64,000 bases of DNA, taken from positions 51,866,021 to 51,930,020 of the forward strand of contig JAOWCC010001634.1 of assembly GCA_030867875.1 (NCBI GenBank). The letters are read 5' to 3'. Numbering within the stretch: the first letter of the stretch is position 1; each line of letters opens with the position of its first letter. This document shows positions 50,878 through 61,181 of the stretch, piece after piece. The position numbers and the translations under genes are program-made. This stretch comes from Actinernus sp. WN-2022. Taxonomy: Eukaryota > Cnidaria > Anthozoa > Actiniaria > Actinernidae. The notes beneath the pieces were generated by a model. It saw nothing but the letters and a program-made list of their open reading frames with translations. It did no database searches and was not told the origin of the DNA.

Positions 50878-51112
50878 CACACTTGTTCTACTGGACCTGT
50901 CTTAGGCATTTGATAGTATTAGCCATCGGATTCTACTGCGCAAGCTTCTAGGGGTAGGCGTCTCTCTAGTCGCTTCCAAATGGTTCGAGAGTTATCTTTC
51001 CGGAAGGGGACAAGCTGTTCGTATTGGTCCCAGTGTATCTAGCTCACTCCCATTGCGGAATGGTGTCCCACACGAGCTATTTTGTCACCATTGCTGTGCA
51101 TGGATGACTCCA
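50878..51112 (+). pseudogene. LINE reverse transcriptase fragment
   Basis: The plus strand reads VLLDLS-stop-AFDSISHRILLRKL, then KWFESYLSGRGQAVRIG and LRNGVPHE. This is RT motif A (usually LDLSKAFDSI) to motif B. One stop and at least one frameshift make it inactive. A different LINE remnant follows directly. Confidence 0.75.
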
Positions 51113-51119
51113 GGTATTC

Positions 51120-52655
51120 TTAGGTCAATTAAAAGAAGAAGAAAAAACTAATCAGTTATATAGAATGAAGCTAAAGAAACACAGTCAAGCGTTTCTGTGC
51201 TTATCGTAACAAATCACCTAATTAGGTTTACTAAAAAAGACTATTATAAGGTTATGTTAAGTAAAGCCCATGGGAACCTGAGAGCTACTTGGGGAGTAAT
51301 CAATGACAGAAGTTTTAAACAAAAAGAAAGCACAATCGATAAACGTTTCACATATTCTTAGTAGCGGTAAGCGCTACGATAAGAATATTGACATTGTTAG
51401 GATCTTTAATAAGTTTTTCACAAGTGTAGGGCCCTCGCTAGCCAAAAAGCTTCCGTCGAGTAAAAAACGCTTTAAAGACTGGATGAAAATTGCCTCTCCT
51501 GTTGAGCTTTCTTTTGAGTGTATCTCTCCATACAAGGTGTTAGATCACCTATATAGTCTTGACTGTTCTAAGGCAGTAGGTCATGGTGATATTCCAATAA
51601 TATTCATAAAGAAGGTAGCTGAAATCACTTTTGAACCACTCAGTTTTATCTTTAACACCACTATAAAGACAAGTATATTTCCTGACCTCATGAAGATTGC
51701 CAAAGTGATCTCTCTGTTTAAAGGGGGTGATAAATCGTCCGTTTCCAGCTTTAGACCTATATTATTGTTAGCAACCATTTGAAAAAATAATTTGTGAGAT
51801 GTTAACAAACCATTTAGAAAACAATCATCTGTTATTTGATTATCAATTTTAGTAAGAAAAGAAGCACAACTTTGGCAATTGTTCACTTTGTCAATAGAAT
51901 TTTAGATTCAATTGACAAAGGAAATGTTTCTAAAGGTATTTTTCTTGATCTGTCAAAGGCATTTGACACAGTTAATCACAGTATTTTGCTGGACAAGCTC
52001 TCCTATTAACGGTATCAATAATGATACGAGAAAATTGTTTAAAAGTTATCTCAACAACCGAAAGCAGTATGTATATTTAGATGGGGTTGAATCCAGTCTT
52101 CTCCCAATTACCTGCGGTGTGCCACAGGTCTATCCTTGGGCCCATCCTATTTCTGATCAACATTAACGATGCACAATTTATTACAAAATTAGTGTTATAT
52201 GCCGATGATATGAATATTTTCTAGAGTCATAGCAATAAACGAATGGCTTTTAGCAAATAAGCTTACGGTGAATCTGTCAAAGACTAAGTTCATTGTCTTT
52301 GCCTCTAAGTAAAAACTTATGAACAGTACACGCAATAGCTGTGATTTCAGTTTAAAACTGTCACTGGAAGCAATTAAAAGAGCGACGAACACAAAATTTC
52401 TGGGTGTCTTTATTGATGAAAATCTTCAGTTTCATGGAAAGACCAAATAGATTTCGTTTCGCGCAAAATTGTCAAACAATTGGAGTATTGTATATAAAGC
52501 CTGGCATTACCTTAATCTTGATATCCTTAAAAATCTTTATTATAGTTTAATTTACCCGTACATATCCTACTGTACGTTGACCTGGGGTAGTACTTACAAA
52601 TCAAAGCTGAAGCCCATTCACATTTTACAGAAACACATCCTTTCTTCTTCTTAAC
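51120..52655 (+). pseudogene. LINE reverse transcriptase, multiply frameshifted
   Basis: In order on the plus strand: RFTKKDYYKVMLSKAHGNLR, the open 159-codon part with FKDWMKIASPVELSFECISP, CSKAVGHGDIPIIFIKK and IAKVISLFKGGDKSSVSSFR; then ILDSIDKGN and LDLSKAFDTVNH (motif A); ITCGVPQ (motif B); YADDMNIF (motif C); ANKLTVNLSKTKFIVFAS; TKFLGVFIDENL; and YSLIYPYISYCTLTWGSTYK. The domain order is that of a CR1/Jockey-type polymerase. Several indels break the frame. Confidence 0.85.
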
Positions 52656-52960
52656 AAAAAAAGATATAAATATATCAATAATTTATTGTCTTTATGTAGA
52701 AAAATGCAAACTCCTGACATTTCTTGTAAGTTCATTTATTATTCATTTTCTGTACAATAATTATTTGAAGTTAGGGTTATCTGTTTCTATCTTAGAGTGA
52801 TCTGTAATTAATGTTAATATAAAGGGTGCACGAGAGCCTTGTTAACCCTTTGGGTTGTATCCCATGCACCCTCCACGTATTTAGTTTGACCTTTCTCTTT
52901 CTTTTTTCATATTTTCTTTTTTTTTAATTGTGGAAAATAAAAAACCTTTGAACCTTTGAA
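52656..52960 (+). mobile_element. LINE 3' region with TTTGAACC tail
   Basis: It ends GAAAATAAAAAACCTTTGAA-CCTTTGAACC, a short tandem tail such as CR1-group LINEs carry. It contains CACGAGAGCCTTGTTAACCC. It belongs to the element starting near 51120. Confidence 0.6.
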
Positions 52961-53820
52961 CCTCAACATCTATATAAATGACGTCCCTTCCATCGTCCGT
53001 CATTGCTCACTTAAGTCGTACGTTGATGATTCTAAACTATTCATATCATTCCCAAGAAGTGATATGGAAGACAGCACCCAGAAACTCGTGGAAAATGATA
53101 CTGTAATTACAGTTTACTCATCAACGCAGACAAAACCAAGCTATTACATCTAAGCACTCGACAGATGCTGAAGCAAACCCCCCTGGATATACATGTAGAA
53201 CTCTTAGGAAAGCAGTTAACTCCAGTATCTTCAGCTAAAGACTTAGGTGTGATTATTGACACCAATCTAACTTATGATGCCCATGTTACAAAACTTGTCT
53301 CAAACTATTTGATTGTTCATCGGTTTTGGCTAATACCTCCGATAAGTAAATCAAGAAACTGCAACTCGTGCAGAATTTCTCAACCAGAACAATAAGTGGC
53401 GCACGCAAATTTGACCATATCACACCTTTATTGCGCCACCTTCAATGGCTACCGGTTAAAGAAACTGTTAATTATCCTACTTATCGGATAAGTTTTGCAA
53501 GAGATCCTGACCTTAACATTCCTAAATGTAACTCAGCATCCGGTCAGAGTTCCTTTAGTTACAGAGGTATTAAGATCTGGAATGCCTTAGATAGCACACA
53601 AGCTCTCTTAAGTCTAAGTTACTAGCTTCTTATTTCGACTGAATTCAATGTAATTTTAATTAGTCATTAATAAAGGCTTAGATATGATATTTTTATGCAA
53701 TTTTATCGATAAGTATTTTAACAAATTTATAGTTTCTCCTAGTTTAACTTATTTTAATGTAATTGTAAATATATGTTGAAAAGCCCTTCTGGGAACTTAT
53801 ATTAAAGATATGTATGTTTG
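52960..53820 (+). pseudogene. second LINE reverse transcriptase fragment
   Basis: The plus strand reads LNIYINDVPSIV, SYVDDSKLFISF (motif C as YVDD), LINADKTKLLHLSTR, SSAKDLGVIIDTNLTYDAHV, ARKFDHITPLLRHLQWLPVK and GIKIWNAL, with frame changes between them. Inactive. The tail near 53805-53820 is ATGTATG-rich. Confidence 0.8.
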
Positions 53821-54013
53821 TATTCATCCGTTGGCTGAGTAGACTACACTGAGGGTTAAGATATGTATGTATGTATTCATCCGTTGGCTGAGTAGACTAC
53901 ACTGAGGGTTAAGATATGTATGCATGTCATCCGTTGGCTGAGTAGACTACACTGAGGGTTAAGATATGTATGCATGTATTCATCCGTTGGCTGAGTAGAC
54001 TACACTGAGGGTT
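53806..54013. repeat. 53-bp tandem repeat, four copies
   Basis: The unit contains GATATGTATGTATGTATTCA, TCCGTTGGCTGAGTAGACTA and CACTGAGGGTTAA. The first unit includes the ATGTATG tail of the LINE, so the array grew at the LINE's 3' end. Confidence 0.93.
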
Positions 54014-54127
54014 GTTCAGTCGAAGCGAGGGTATAACCACTACCCGGGGTTACATTGCTAACCCGAGGGTAAACTGTACAATTACAGATCTATCCTAGGT
54101 ATAAAGTTACCCTCGCTTCGAACAACC
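54011..54127. mobile_element. 117-bp foldback
   Basis: GTTGTTCAGTCGAAGCGAGG then GTA pairs with TACCCTCGCTTCGAACAACC. A second internal pair surrounds CCCGGGGTTACATTGCTAAC. Non-coding. Confidence 0.8.
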
Positions 54128-54329
54128 GCCCCGCTGTACAACCGATTCCTCAGTTTAGCCAGTGTCTATATATTTCATTTCCGGGGCAAGTTTTCTGCTC
54201 AGTTTCCTGGAGTTGAAAGAAGACAGATTGGCACGTGAAGGATAGACAGACCGGCAAACAGAGTGGTAAAAAACATCAGTCAATTTACATTAAGGGACTA
54301 TACATTAGACTGTACTGTAATTAAAAAAA

Positions 54330-56060
54330 ACTGTTTTACATGTTTGCCGTGTGGGAGTTTGATGTGAAATATTGCCTTTGGATACATTTTCTAAAGTTGG
54401 AAGAGCTGTCAGTGATTCTCAGCTCTTTAGGTAGGCTATTCCATAGCAATGCCCACTGGAACCCAATGATTCTTTCATATAATTGGTACGGGCTTTCGGA
54501 CGAATCAAAGTATATTCCGAGTTTCTAGTTTGTAGCTTGATTTCCGTGGAGCAAAGATATCTTTAAGCAAGTACCCAGGTGCTAGATTCTGGGTAATTTT
54601 AAACCCCGGGGGGGGGGGGGGGGGGGGACTCCCCATAAAAATAGACGGGGGTGCTCGACCTATCTTTTAGGGGTTAAAATTGTTAGCAGTGCTATCTCTT
54701 AGGGGTCTTCCAAAGGTCTGCTATCTTTTAGGGGTCTCCGAGACCCAAAATTTTTGTGGCCGAGAAAAAATAGCGCTGGATCCTCGAGCATGAGACCCCA
54801 CAAGTTGAATCGGTATTTACGGCTTCGATATAGAGTTTGATCCATCCGAATATTAAAGACGAGGTTATGGGGCAGAGCTTTGTCTCTTATTTCCTTTAGT
54901 TTGCACAAAGATAAAGTCTGTTGTCTTTTGGAGTGCTATCTTTTAGGGGTAATTTTTTGTGAGCCACGCCCATATTGCTATCTTTTAGGGGTGAATTTCA
55001 TTTCTCACGTCGAGCACCCCCGTCTATTTTTATGGGGAGTCCCCCCCCCCCCCCCCGGGTTTTAAACATCATTGTTGCTTTGTGTGGGTTGACTCTGCGA
55101 GAGTGAAGCTTATCCCATCCCAGCATATCAGACACGGTCAGTTAGTTCTGGTGTCATATTCTGAACAGAATACGACTCTGCCGGCACGATTCTGAAGTTT
55201 GTCACATAACTGTATCCCTAGCCCGTCCCATACTGAGCTGCAATAGTCAAAATGGGGCTCGATTAGGGCTTTGTATATTTTTTCTGCTGTGTTCAGTTCT
55301 ATCAATAAGTGATCTAATTCTTTTCAGTGCGCCAATGCCAGAAAAAATATGTTTATTTCCCCGCTTCCTTCAATGAGAATATTAATTTGCTCGTCGTTTT
55401 GGTTATGCAGTTTTTGTCTAGAGCCTATTACCATGAACTCTGTTTTTGCTATATTGAGGCTGAGTTTGTTAGCCTTTAACCATACGTTAACTTTGTCGAG
55501 TTCGCAATTAATCTTCGATCGAAGGTCAGGTTGGCGTGGAGCGGTAAAACGTATACTTGTTTCGTCTGCATGCATTCTCAGATATAAATGGTAATGATCA
55601 GTGTTGGTACTAATATTAGTCCTCCTCCTCTGTAACCTACTCCGAATCACTATCCATAGTGGGACCAGTTTGTGTTTCATCACTTCTGCTGATAGAGGGC
55701 TGATCTCTATGTGGTGATGTCTTGCTATTTGTTACTTTTGACTGTCCTTTTCTCCTTTTCCTCTTAGCCTGTTTGACGCAACCCTCCATCAATAATAATC
55801 TAATGGTCCGTCCCTTAGGAGACCCTTATCAACGTTAATACACCAGCTATTTGTGGCTTCAAGCATCTCAGTGAGCGTGCTGTGTAGAGACCGAAACCCT
55901 AATTGGTTTTTAGCTACGAGTTTATTGTCATCAAGGTATTTATAGATTTGGTCAAATTCAATCTCTTCGAAGATTTTAGCGACAGCCGAAATAATCGAAA
56001 TAGGGCGATAATTATTTAGGTCTGCTTTTGGCCCTTTCTTGTGCACGGGGGAAACTCTAG
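54330..56060 (-). pseudogene. LINE reverse transcriptase interrupted by a MITE
   Basis: Minus-strand pieces in order: PVHKKGPKADLNNYRPISII, KYLDDNKLVAKNQLGFRSLH, HADETSIRFTA (motif C as HADE), ELDKVNVWLKANKLSLNIAK, TAEKIYKALIEPHFDYCSSV, then ITQNLAPGYLLKDIFAPRKS. The last piece follows a 455-bp MITE (54605-55059). Removing it and one TTTTAAAC copy joins ...MFK and ITQNLAPGYL in frame. The catalytic site is also altered, so it is inactive. Confidence 0.85.
54605..55059. mobile_element. homopolymer-ended MITE inside a LINE
   Basis: Starts CCC then about 24 G and ACTCCCCATAAAAATAGACG; ends with the inverse, GGGGAGT, about 17 C and GGG. Flanked by TTTTAAAC (54597-54604 and 55060-55067), an 8-bp target duplication. 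GCTATCTTTTAGGGGT occurs repeatedly in both halves. The family is the same as at 37415 and 2331. Non-coding. Confidence 0.88.
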
Positions 56061-57415
56061 CTAGTTTTCACACCATTAGATACTCCGCTGGAAATCTCAA
56101 CCAGAACAGAACAGTTCTCAGAAATTAAGGAAATAGTATGCCACTGCCTTATCTACAACACACGATCCTCGAATAGTAATAACAATCGAGTTCATTTTAA
56201 TTACGAACGTAATTGGCCAACTTACCTCGTAAAATACCAGATTTAAGAAGCATTTGTTTTTTGCTTAACAGATCCCTTAAAATACCATAGCGCCAATTTC
56301 AACCCCTAAAATACGACGAATTGCCTGTCTATTGTGTCCTGGCCCGAGGGTGACACTCACGCTTTGTGTTTGTTCTATTGCCACTAACTGAAACAGCAGT
56401 CTCTTCTGAAGATAGAACCGGAATATTTGATACCGCGGATAACGTGGGGTCTTTATAATGTAGGTGATATCTGTTCCTAAAATATAGCAGGAAGCTAAAC
56501 TGGGAGAAAGATAAGAACATACTGCCAATCTCATGACGGCTTGAAGACAATAACATATAACACAATATAAAAAGTGTTTGGATTAGACATCATTTCTAAT
56601 GCGTAAAGGGGTAATGAGAAAGAAGAGACAATTATCTCTGAGCATTAGTTCAGTTTAATTTAGTCCTGCGGTTAGGTGGGTTTTTATTATATTAGCATTG
56701 ATTAACACAACGTACCGGATTGAATGTGACAAACAAATATTCTATAAGTCGACAAAAACTGCCACGTTTTAAATATGAGAGTAATAACTGATGTTGAACA
56801 TTTACAAGTGTCCACACGAACACATAAAAAAACGCTTTTCAAAGTGGAAGGCTTGAAAACGGAGCCTCAGCAGTCGTTCTCGTGGTCATAAAAAACACAA
56901 ACGTTAAAAATACAGGTGATGTGCGTTTCAGTTTAGTCAGCAAATTAGAAATGCACGGCCCGAGAAAGAAACAGAGGTTATCATGAAATGTTTCATGCAA
57001 AGTATATCACCATTAGTATGCGGGCTGGGAGACATGCCTCGCCGGCAGCCTGCTGTGCAGTGTACGGTTTTACTGTAAACAAAGTAAAACTTATATGTCC
57101 ACATGATCGTTTTTACCCGACAAGACAATGTAGATCAATCCTGGAAGCAGCTAGCGAGGAGCTTTTTATATTCAAGGCGGCAGTACTTACTGCCTGTTCG
57201 TGACAAGACAATCCGGCTACCGCCAAACAATGATTAATGCAGTTTGTACTCATTTTAACCCGTGTTCTAAAACTCATTAATATTCAATTAGTGCGAGAGC
57301 CGATCTGGCTGAGCGATAGATTATACCACGTGATGACCTCAATAAACGACAATACAATATTCTTGATTATCGAACTCGAACATTTATTGAACTACATTAC
57401 GTCACCAGTTCTCTA
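56061..57415. other. gene-free stretch
   Basis: Near 56225-56330, CCCTAAAATACGACG and similar phrases resemble the interior of the homopolymer MITEs, so a decayed copy may be present. Otherwise no exon or repeat was recognised. Confidence 0.4.
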
Positions 57416-57416
57416 A

Positions 57417-57958
57417 GTGTTCCAGCTGAATAGCCTAGTGTTGTAAATGTTCCACTAACCTAGTGTTGTATAAAATGTTCCAGTTGAATAGCCTAGTGTT
57501 GTTAATGTTCCAGTTAAATGGCCTAGTGTTGTATAAAATGTTCCAGTTGAATAGCCTAGTGTTGTATAAAATGTTCCAGTTGAATAACCTAGTGTTGTAA
57601 ATGTTCCAGTTAAATAACCTAGTGTTGTATAAAATGTTCCAGTTGAATAGCCTAGTGTTGTATAAAATGTTCCAGTTGAATAACCTAGTGTTGTAAATGT
57701 TCCACTAACCTAGTGTTGTATAAAATGTTCCAGTTGAATAGCCTAGTGTTGTTAATGTTCCAGTTAAATGACCTAGTGTTGTATAAAATGTTCCAGTTGA
57801 ATAGCCTAGTGTTGTATAAAATGTTCCAGTTGAATAACCTAGTGTTGTAAATGTTCCAGTTAAATAACCTAGTGTTGTATAAAATGTTCCAGTTGAATAG
57901 CCTAGTGTTGTATAAAATGTTCCAGTTGAATAACCTAGTGTTGTAAGTGTTCTAGTTC
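57417..57958. repeat. 28/33-bp minisatellite with 258-bp higher-order repeat
   Basis: The units are CCTAGTGTTGTATAAAATGT then TCCAGTTGAATAG (33 bp) and shorter CCTAGTGTTGTAAATGTTCC forms. The order of long and short units from about 57451 is repeated from about 57709, giving a 258-bp higher-order period. Confidence 0.93.
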
Positions 57959-58740
57959 AGTAGGCTCAAATCAACCCGCACTCCCAACTTTTAGCCTTCA
58001 CATGTAAAAAACAAATTATGAAATTGAATAAAATCATTCATTATTTGATTTACTAAAAGGACTTTTACCTAGCTATATTATTTGTTTACCTTTCAGTATA
58101 TGTAGCCAGTAGTTACGACTCCCAAGTTTTAGTGGCCGGCAAGTTTTGGTGAATTACTGAGTCACAGAAGAGAGACACCTGTCTTGAAACTTGTCAATAG
58201 ATGCCATTGAAAATAACCCACTTTGACGATGTTGCGCACGCAACTAGAACAATGCACATAAAATCTGAATAATAAGAGACTGGTGGGCCACATCTATTGT
58301 TCTCTGATGCGTGCGCAATTATAGTTTTAGAAAAAGTAAAAAATTTTTTTTAGATTTTAACTTCGTTATATTTCTTTATAGGACTCGCGTTGATAGCAGT
58401 TTATAACTGAAGTGGCTATCCTATCAAAATATGTTATAATAATAATAATTATTATTATTATAAAGTTGCGCCTTCATTTGGGTAGACTGCCAGGCATGGA
58501 ACGCCCTGGAATATATTTACACCCCATTTCATCGCCGAATATGAAGTATACTGGCTGGAATACTAGATTAGGGTAACTCTTGTTTCTCCTCTGATGGTTT
58601 TGGCTTTCGAAATCTCGCCATCTCAGATTAGAAGAGACGAACCTCACCGCAAATTCAACTACATGCAAGAACACGCAACTGACTGAACTAGTGAAATTTG
58701 AAATGCAAATTTGTTTTGAGCTAGAAATCATAGATAGAAG
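57959..58740. other. gene-free stretch
   Basis: It contains (AAT)n(ATT)n around 58439-58461. An imperfect inverted pair around GTTGCGCACGCAACTAGAAC and TTGTTCTCTGATGCGTGCGC lies near 58231-58317. No exon recognised. Confidence 0.45.
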
Positions 58741-58745
58741 CATTT

Positions 58746-58884
58746 AAGAAATGAAACAGATCTGCCGTGTTTGCACAGGCTCATGGCAAACCTCGGTAAG
58801 TTTGAGAGCAGAACAAACACGGCTCCCAAACTTACCGAAGTTTGCATGAGCCTGTGCAAACACGGAAAATCTGTTTCATTTCTT
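58746..58884. mobile_element. 139-bp foldback
   Basis: AAGAAATGAAACAGATCTGC, CGTGTTTGCACAGGCTCATG and AACCTCGGTAAGTTTG pair with an almost perfect inverse ending CATTTCTT. The short loop includes AGAGCAGAACAAACACGG. Non-coding. Confidence 0.85.
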
Positions 58885-59340
58885 TTATAAAATAATTCTT
58901 TTGATAAAAGAAGCACTTACGGTGCTTGTCTTGCGGTGTGACCGTCATTTCCATGTTTGCGCAGGCTGATGAAAATATGGCTATCAGCCAATCAGAACGC
59001 GCGTACTATCTAAATTATTTGTAAGGTTGTTTTAAAGTACAAAGGAATTCTTCCAGATTATTATTCAGTGAATTAAATCAATATTGTACTCAACTAGAAC
59101 ACAAATGTATTTATCATGGGTTACGTTACCCCGCCATCGGGGTGTGCGTGTTGTTTTAGTAACCGATACATCATTATATATAGTATGATATGCGTAATGT
59201 TTCGAGTCCTACGTCCGCCTTCCAAATTATGAGTCAGTACGCCGGGTTAGCTTCGACGTTTGCCTTGTTTAAAGATTACTTTGACCAAAATCTGAACGTT
59301 TTTATTATTTAAGAAGATTCGTTGAGCAATACTGACTTTT
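58885..59340. other. gene-free stretch
   Basis: No recognised exon, repeat array or element. It contains AATCAGAACGCGCGTACTAT near 58990. Confidence 0.4.
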
Positions 59341-59344
59341 AAAT

Positions 59345-59540
59345 TCCTAAAAAGCCTGAAGAATTACCTGAAGTTTCATTTGAATATGAAGGCAACAAGA
59401 AACGATTCAAATTCCAGTCAATTCCAGTCTTCTGACAAACGGCAATTAGCTTCCAAAGGTTTGTCTTATAGAGAAGATTCAACGACATGGTCAAAACTAG
59501 TCAGTTGGATGCAAACTTTGATTCTGATATTAAAATCGCG
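59345..59540 (+). pseudogene. possible retroelement protein remnant
   Basis: The plus strand reads EVSFEYEGNKKRFKFQSIPV with stops soon after. The phrase FEYEGNKKRFKF is reminiscent of the start of tyrosine-recombinase retroelement proteins I associate with cnidarian genomes, but this is memory of a pattern and not a match. Weak. Confidence 0.2.
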
Positions 59541-59964
59541 ACAAGCTCACTCACTCACTTACTCACTTTTATTTCAATTTACCAATTACATTACAAAGAA
59601 TCTAACCCACCCACATTTAGCAAATGCTATTCGAGGTGGGGGGTTAGCAAATGTACATGAGACGATCGTATTGACAATTTTCAAACAAAAGAAGAACGGA
59701 AACAGATCTTAAATTACATAAAGAACTTACAAGCAGAACTGACTGCTAAATAAGTACTATTTATAAAAGCCGACAATATAAATCTACTATAATTTACAAG
59801 ATTTAAAGACTCAGGCAATTTCCTAGTCGTAAATAAGACAGGAAGTTGAATTTAAGGAGAAGAGCCAAAGATGGAAAAAGTTATGGATTTGCTACATGCT
59901 GCATAATCTGGGCCATATCAACATAATCATCACAAGACGAAAGAATATCAATAAGTAAACTTTT

Positions 59965-60720
59965 GCATTTTTTATAAAGACCGGTTTTTTACAGAGCGTA
60001 TTGAGGACGGAATACAATTCCAGACCTTCACTCCAATTGAACAGAATGACTTTGCGTGAATATTTAACCTTGAACGAGACTTATAAAGATTCCCGCGTGT
60101 TCTTGATCTAGTATTATAATTATGAATATCACTTATTCTGGTAAACATTGAAGAAATATTAATAGGTGATTTACCATTTATAGCATCGTGCATAGTGCAA
60201 GCAATATTATAAAAGTAAAGGAAATTAATTGGAAATATGCCTGATTCAGCAAAAAAAGGGATTGCATGGTCTCTATATTTAGCAAAATTCATTAGACGCA
60301 CAGCACGTTTCTGAAGAATAAGGAGATGATTGAGGTGAGTCTTACTAGCTTGATCCCATACCGATATACCATAATGCAGATAGGGGTGCATCAGTGCGTA
60401 GAAAAATTCTTTGCAGGTTGTGCTTGGGAACAAAGTGTCTAAGTCTAGCTATAATTCCAACAATTCTGCTTAACTTAAGCGAAACATATTCAATAATATG
60501 TGATTTCCAAGATAAGTTGGAATCAATGAACATGCCTAAATACTTTACTGTGCTTTTCCTTTCTAGAGGCATCATTCGTTTTGACGCTGGATGAAAAACG
60601 TTTAACTGTGGGATATAGTCAAGCGTTTTTTGATGAGGATGAAAAATGACGAAATTAGATTTACGAACATTTAACGTTAGCTTGTTAGCCGTTTCTATTA
60701 CATATCAGTGAACGTGGTTC
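59965..60720 (-). pseudogene. LINE reverse transcriptase C-terminal fragment
   Basis: The minus strand reads KSNFVIFHPHQKTLDYIPQL, ERKSTVKYLGMFIDSNLSWK, IVGIIARLRHFVP, then in a shifted frame CKEFFYALMHPYLHYGISVW, LILQKRAVRLMNFAKYRDHA, HNYNTRSRTRGNLYKSRSR and GVKVWNCIPSSIR. It starts after the catalytic site and has a frameshift near 60400-60420. Related to, but distinct from, the intact element at 61176. Confidence 0.85.
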
Positions 60721-60833
60721 CAGCTTTATTTTTGACAAGTTTTTCGATCGACTCCGTTCGTTACGACTCGCGATTGTGTGTAATTTGTGGGTAATTTGAC
60801 TTGACTTAAGACGTGTTTCATCTACATAGTATT

Positions 60834-61149
60834 ATACAATACAATACAATACAATACAATCTTTATTTACTCAAATGGGAAATACTAAATATATACAGAA
60901 GTGGACAAACATATAAAGGTAGATAAAATTGTTAGGCAATATTTTGAGTTTGAGAAGTTTGAGCCTGGGAGCTAAGTGAACCGTGAGGTTTTCGAGTTAG
61001 CCCCCAGCCTTTGAAAGTATTTTACAAACAGAGAAAAAGGACAATAAGGAATGAAGGTTTATAGTAAAACAAGAATAGCTAAAGATTATCATGATATTTG
61101 AGACTACTGGACAATTTCAATATTTACAATAGGTTATTTATCTAGAATG

Positions 61150-61181
<32 letters not shown>

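Noticed and set aside
59380..59712. 110-codon plus-strand frame as a host gene
   Set aside because: No motif in this frame; another frame over the start resembles a retroelement protein weakly, so only a low-confidence remnant is listed.
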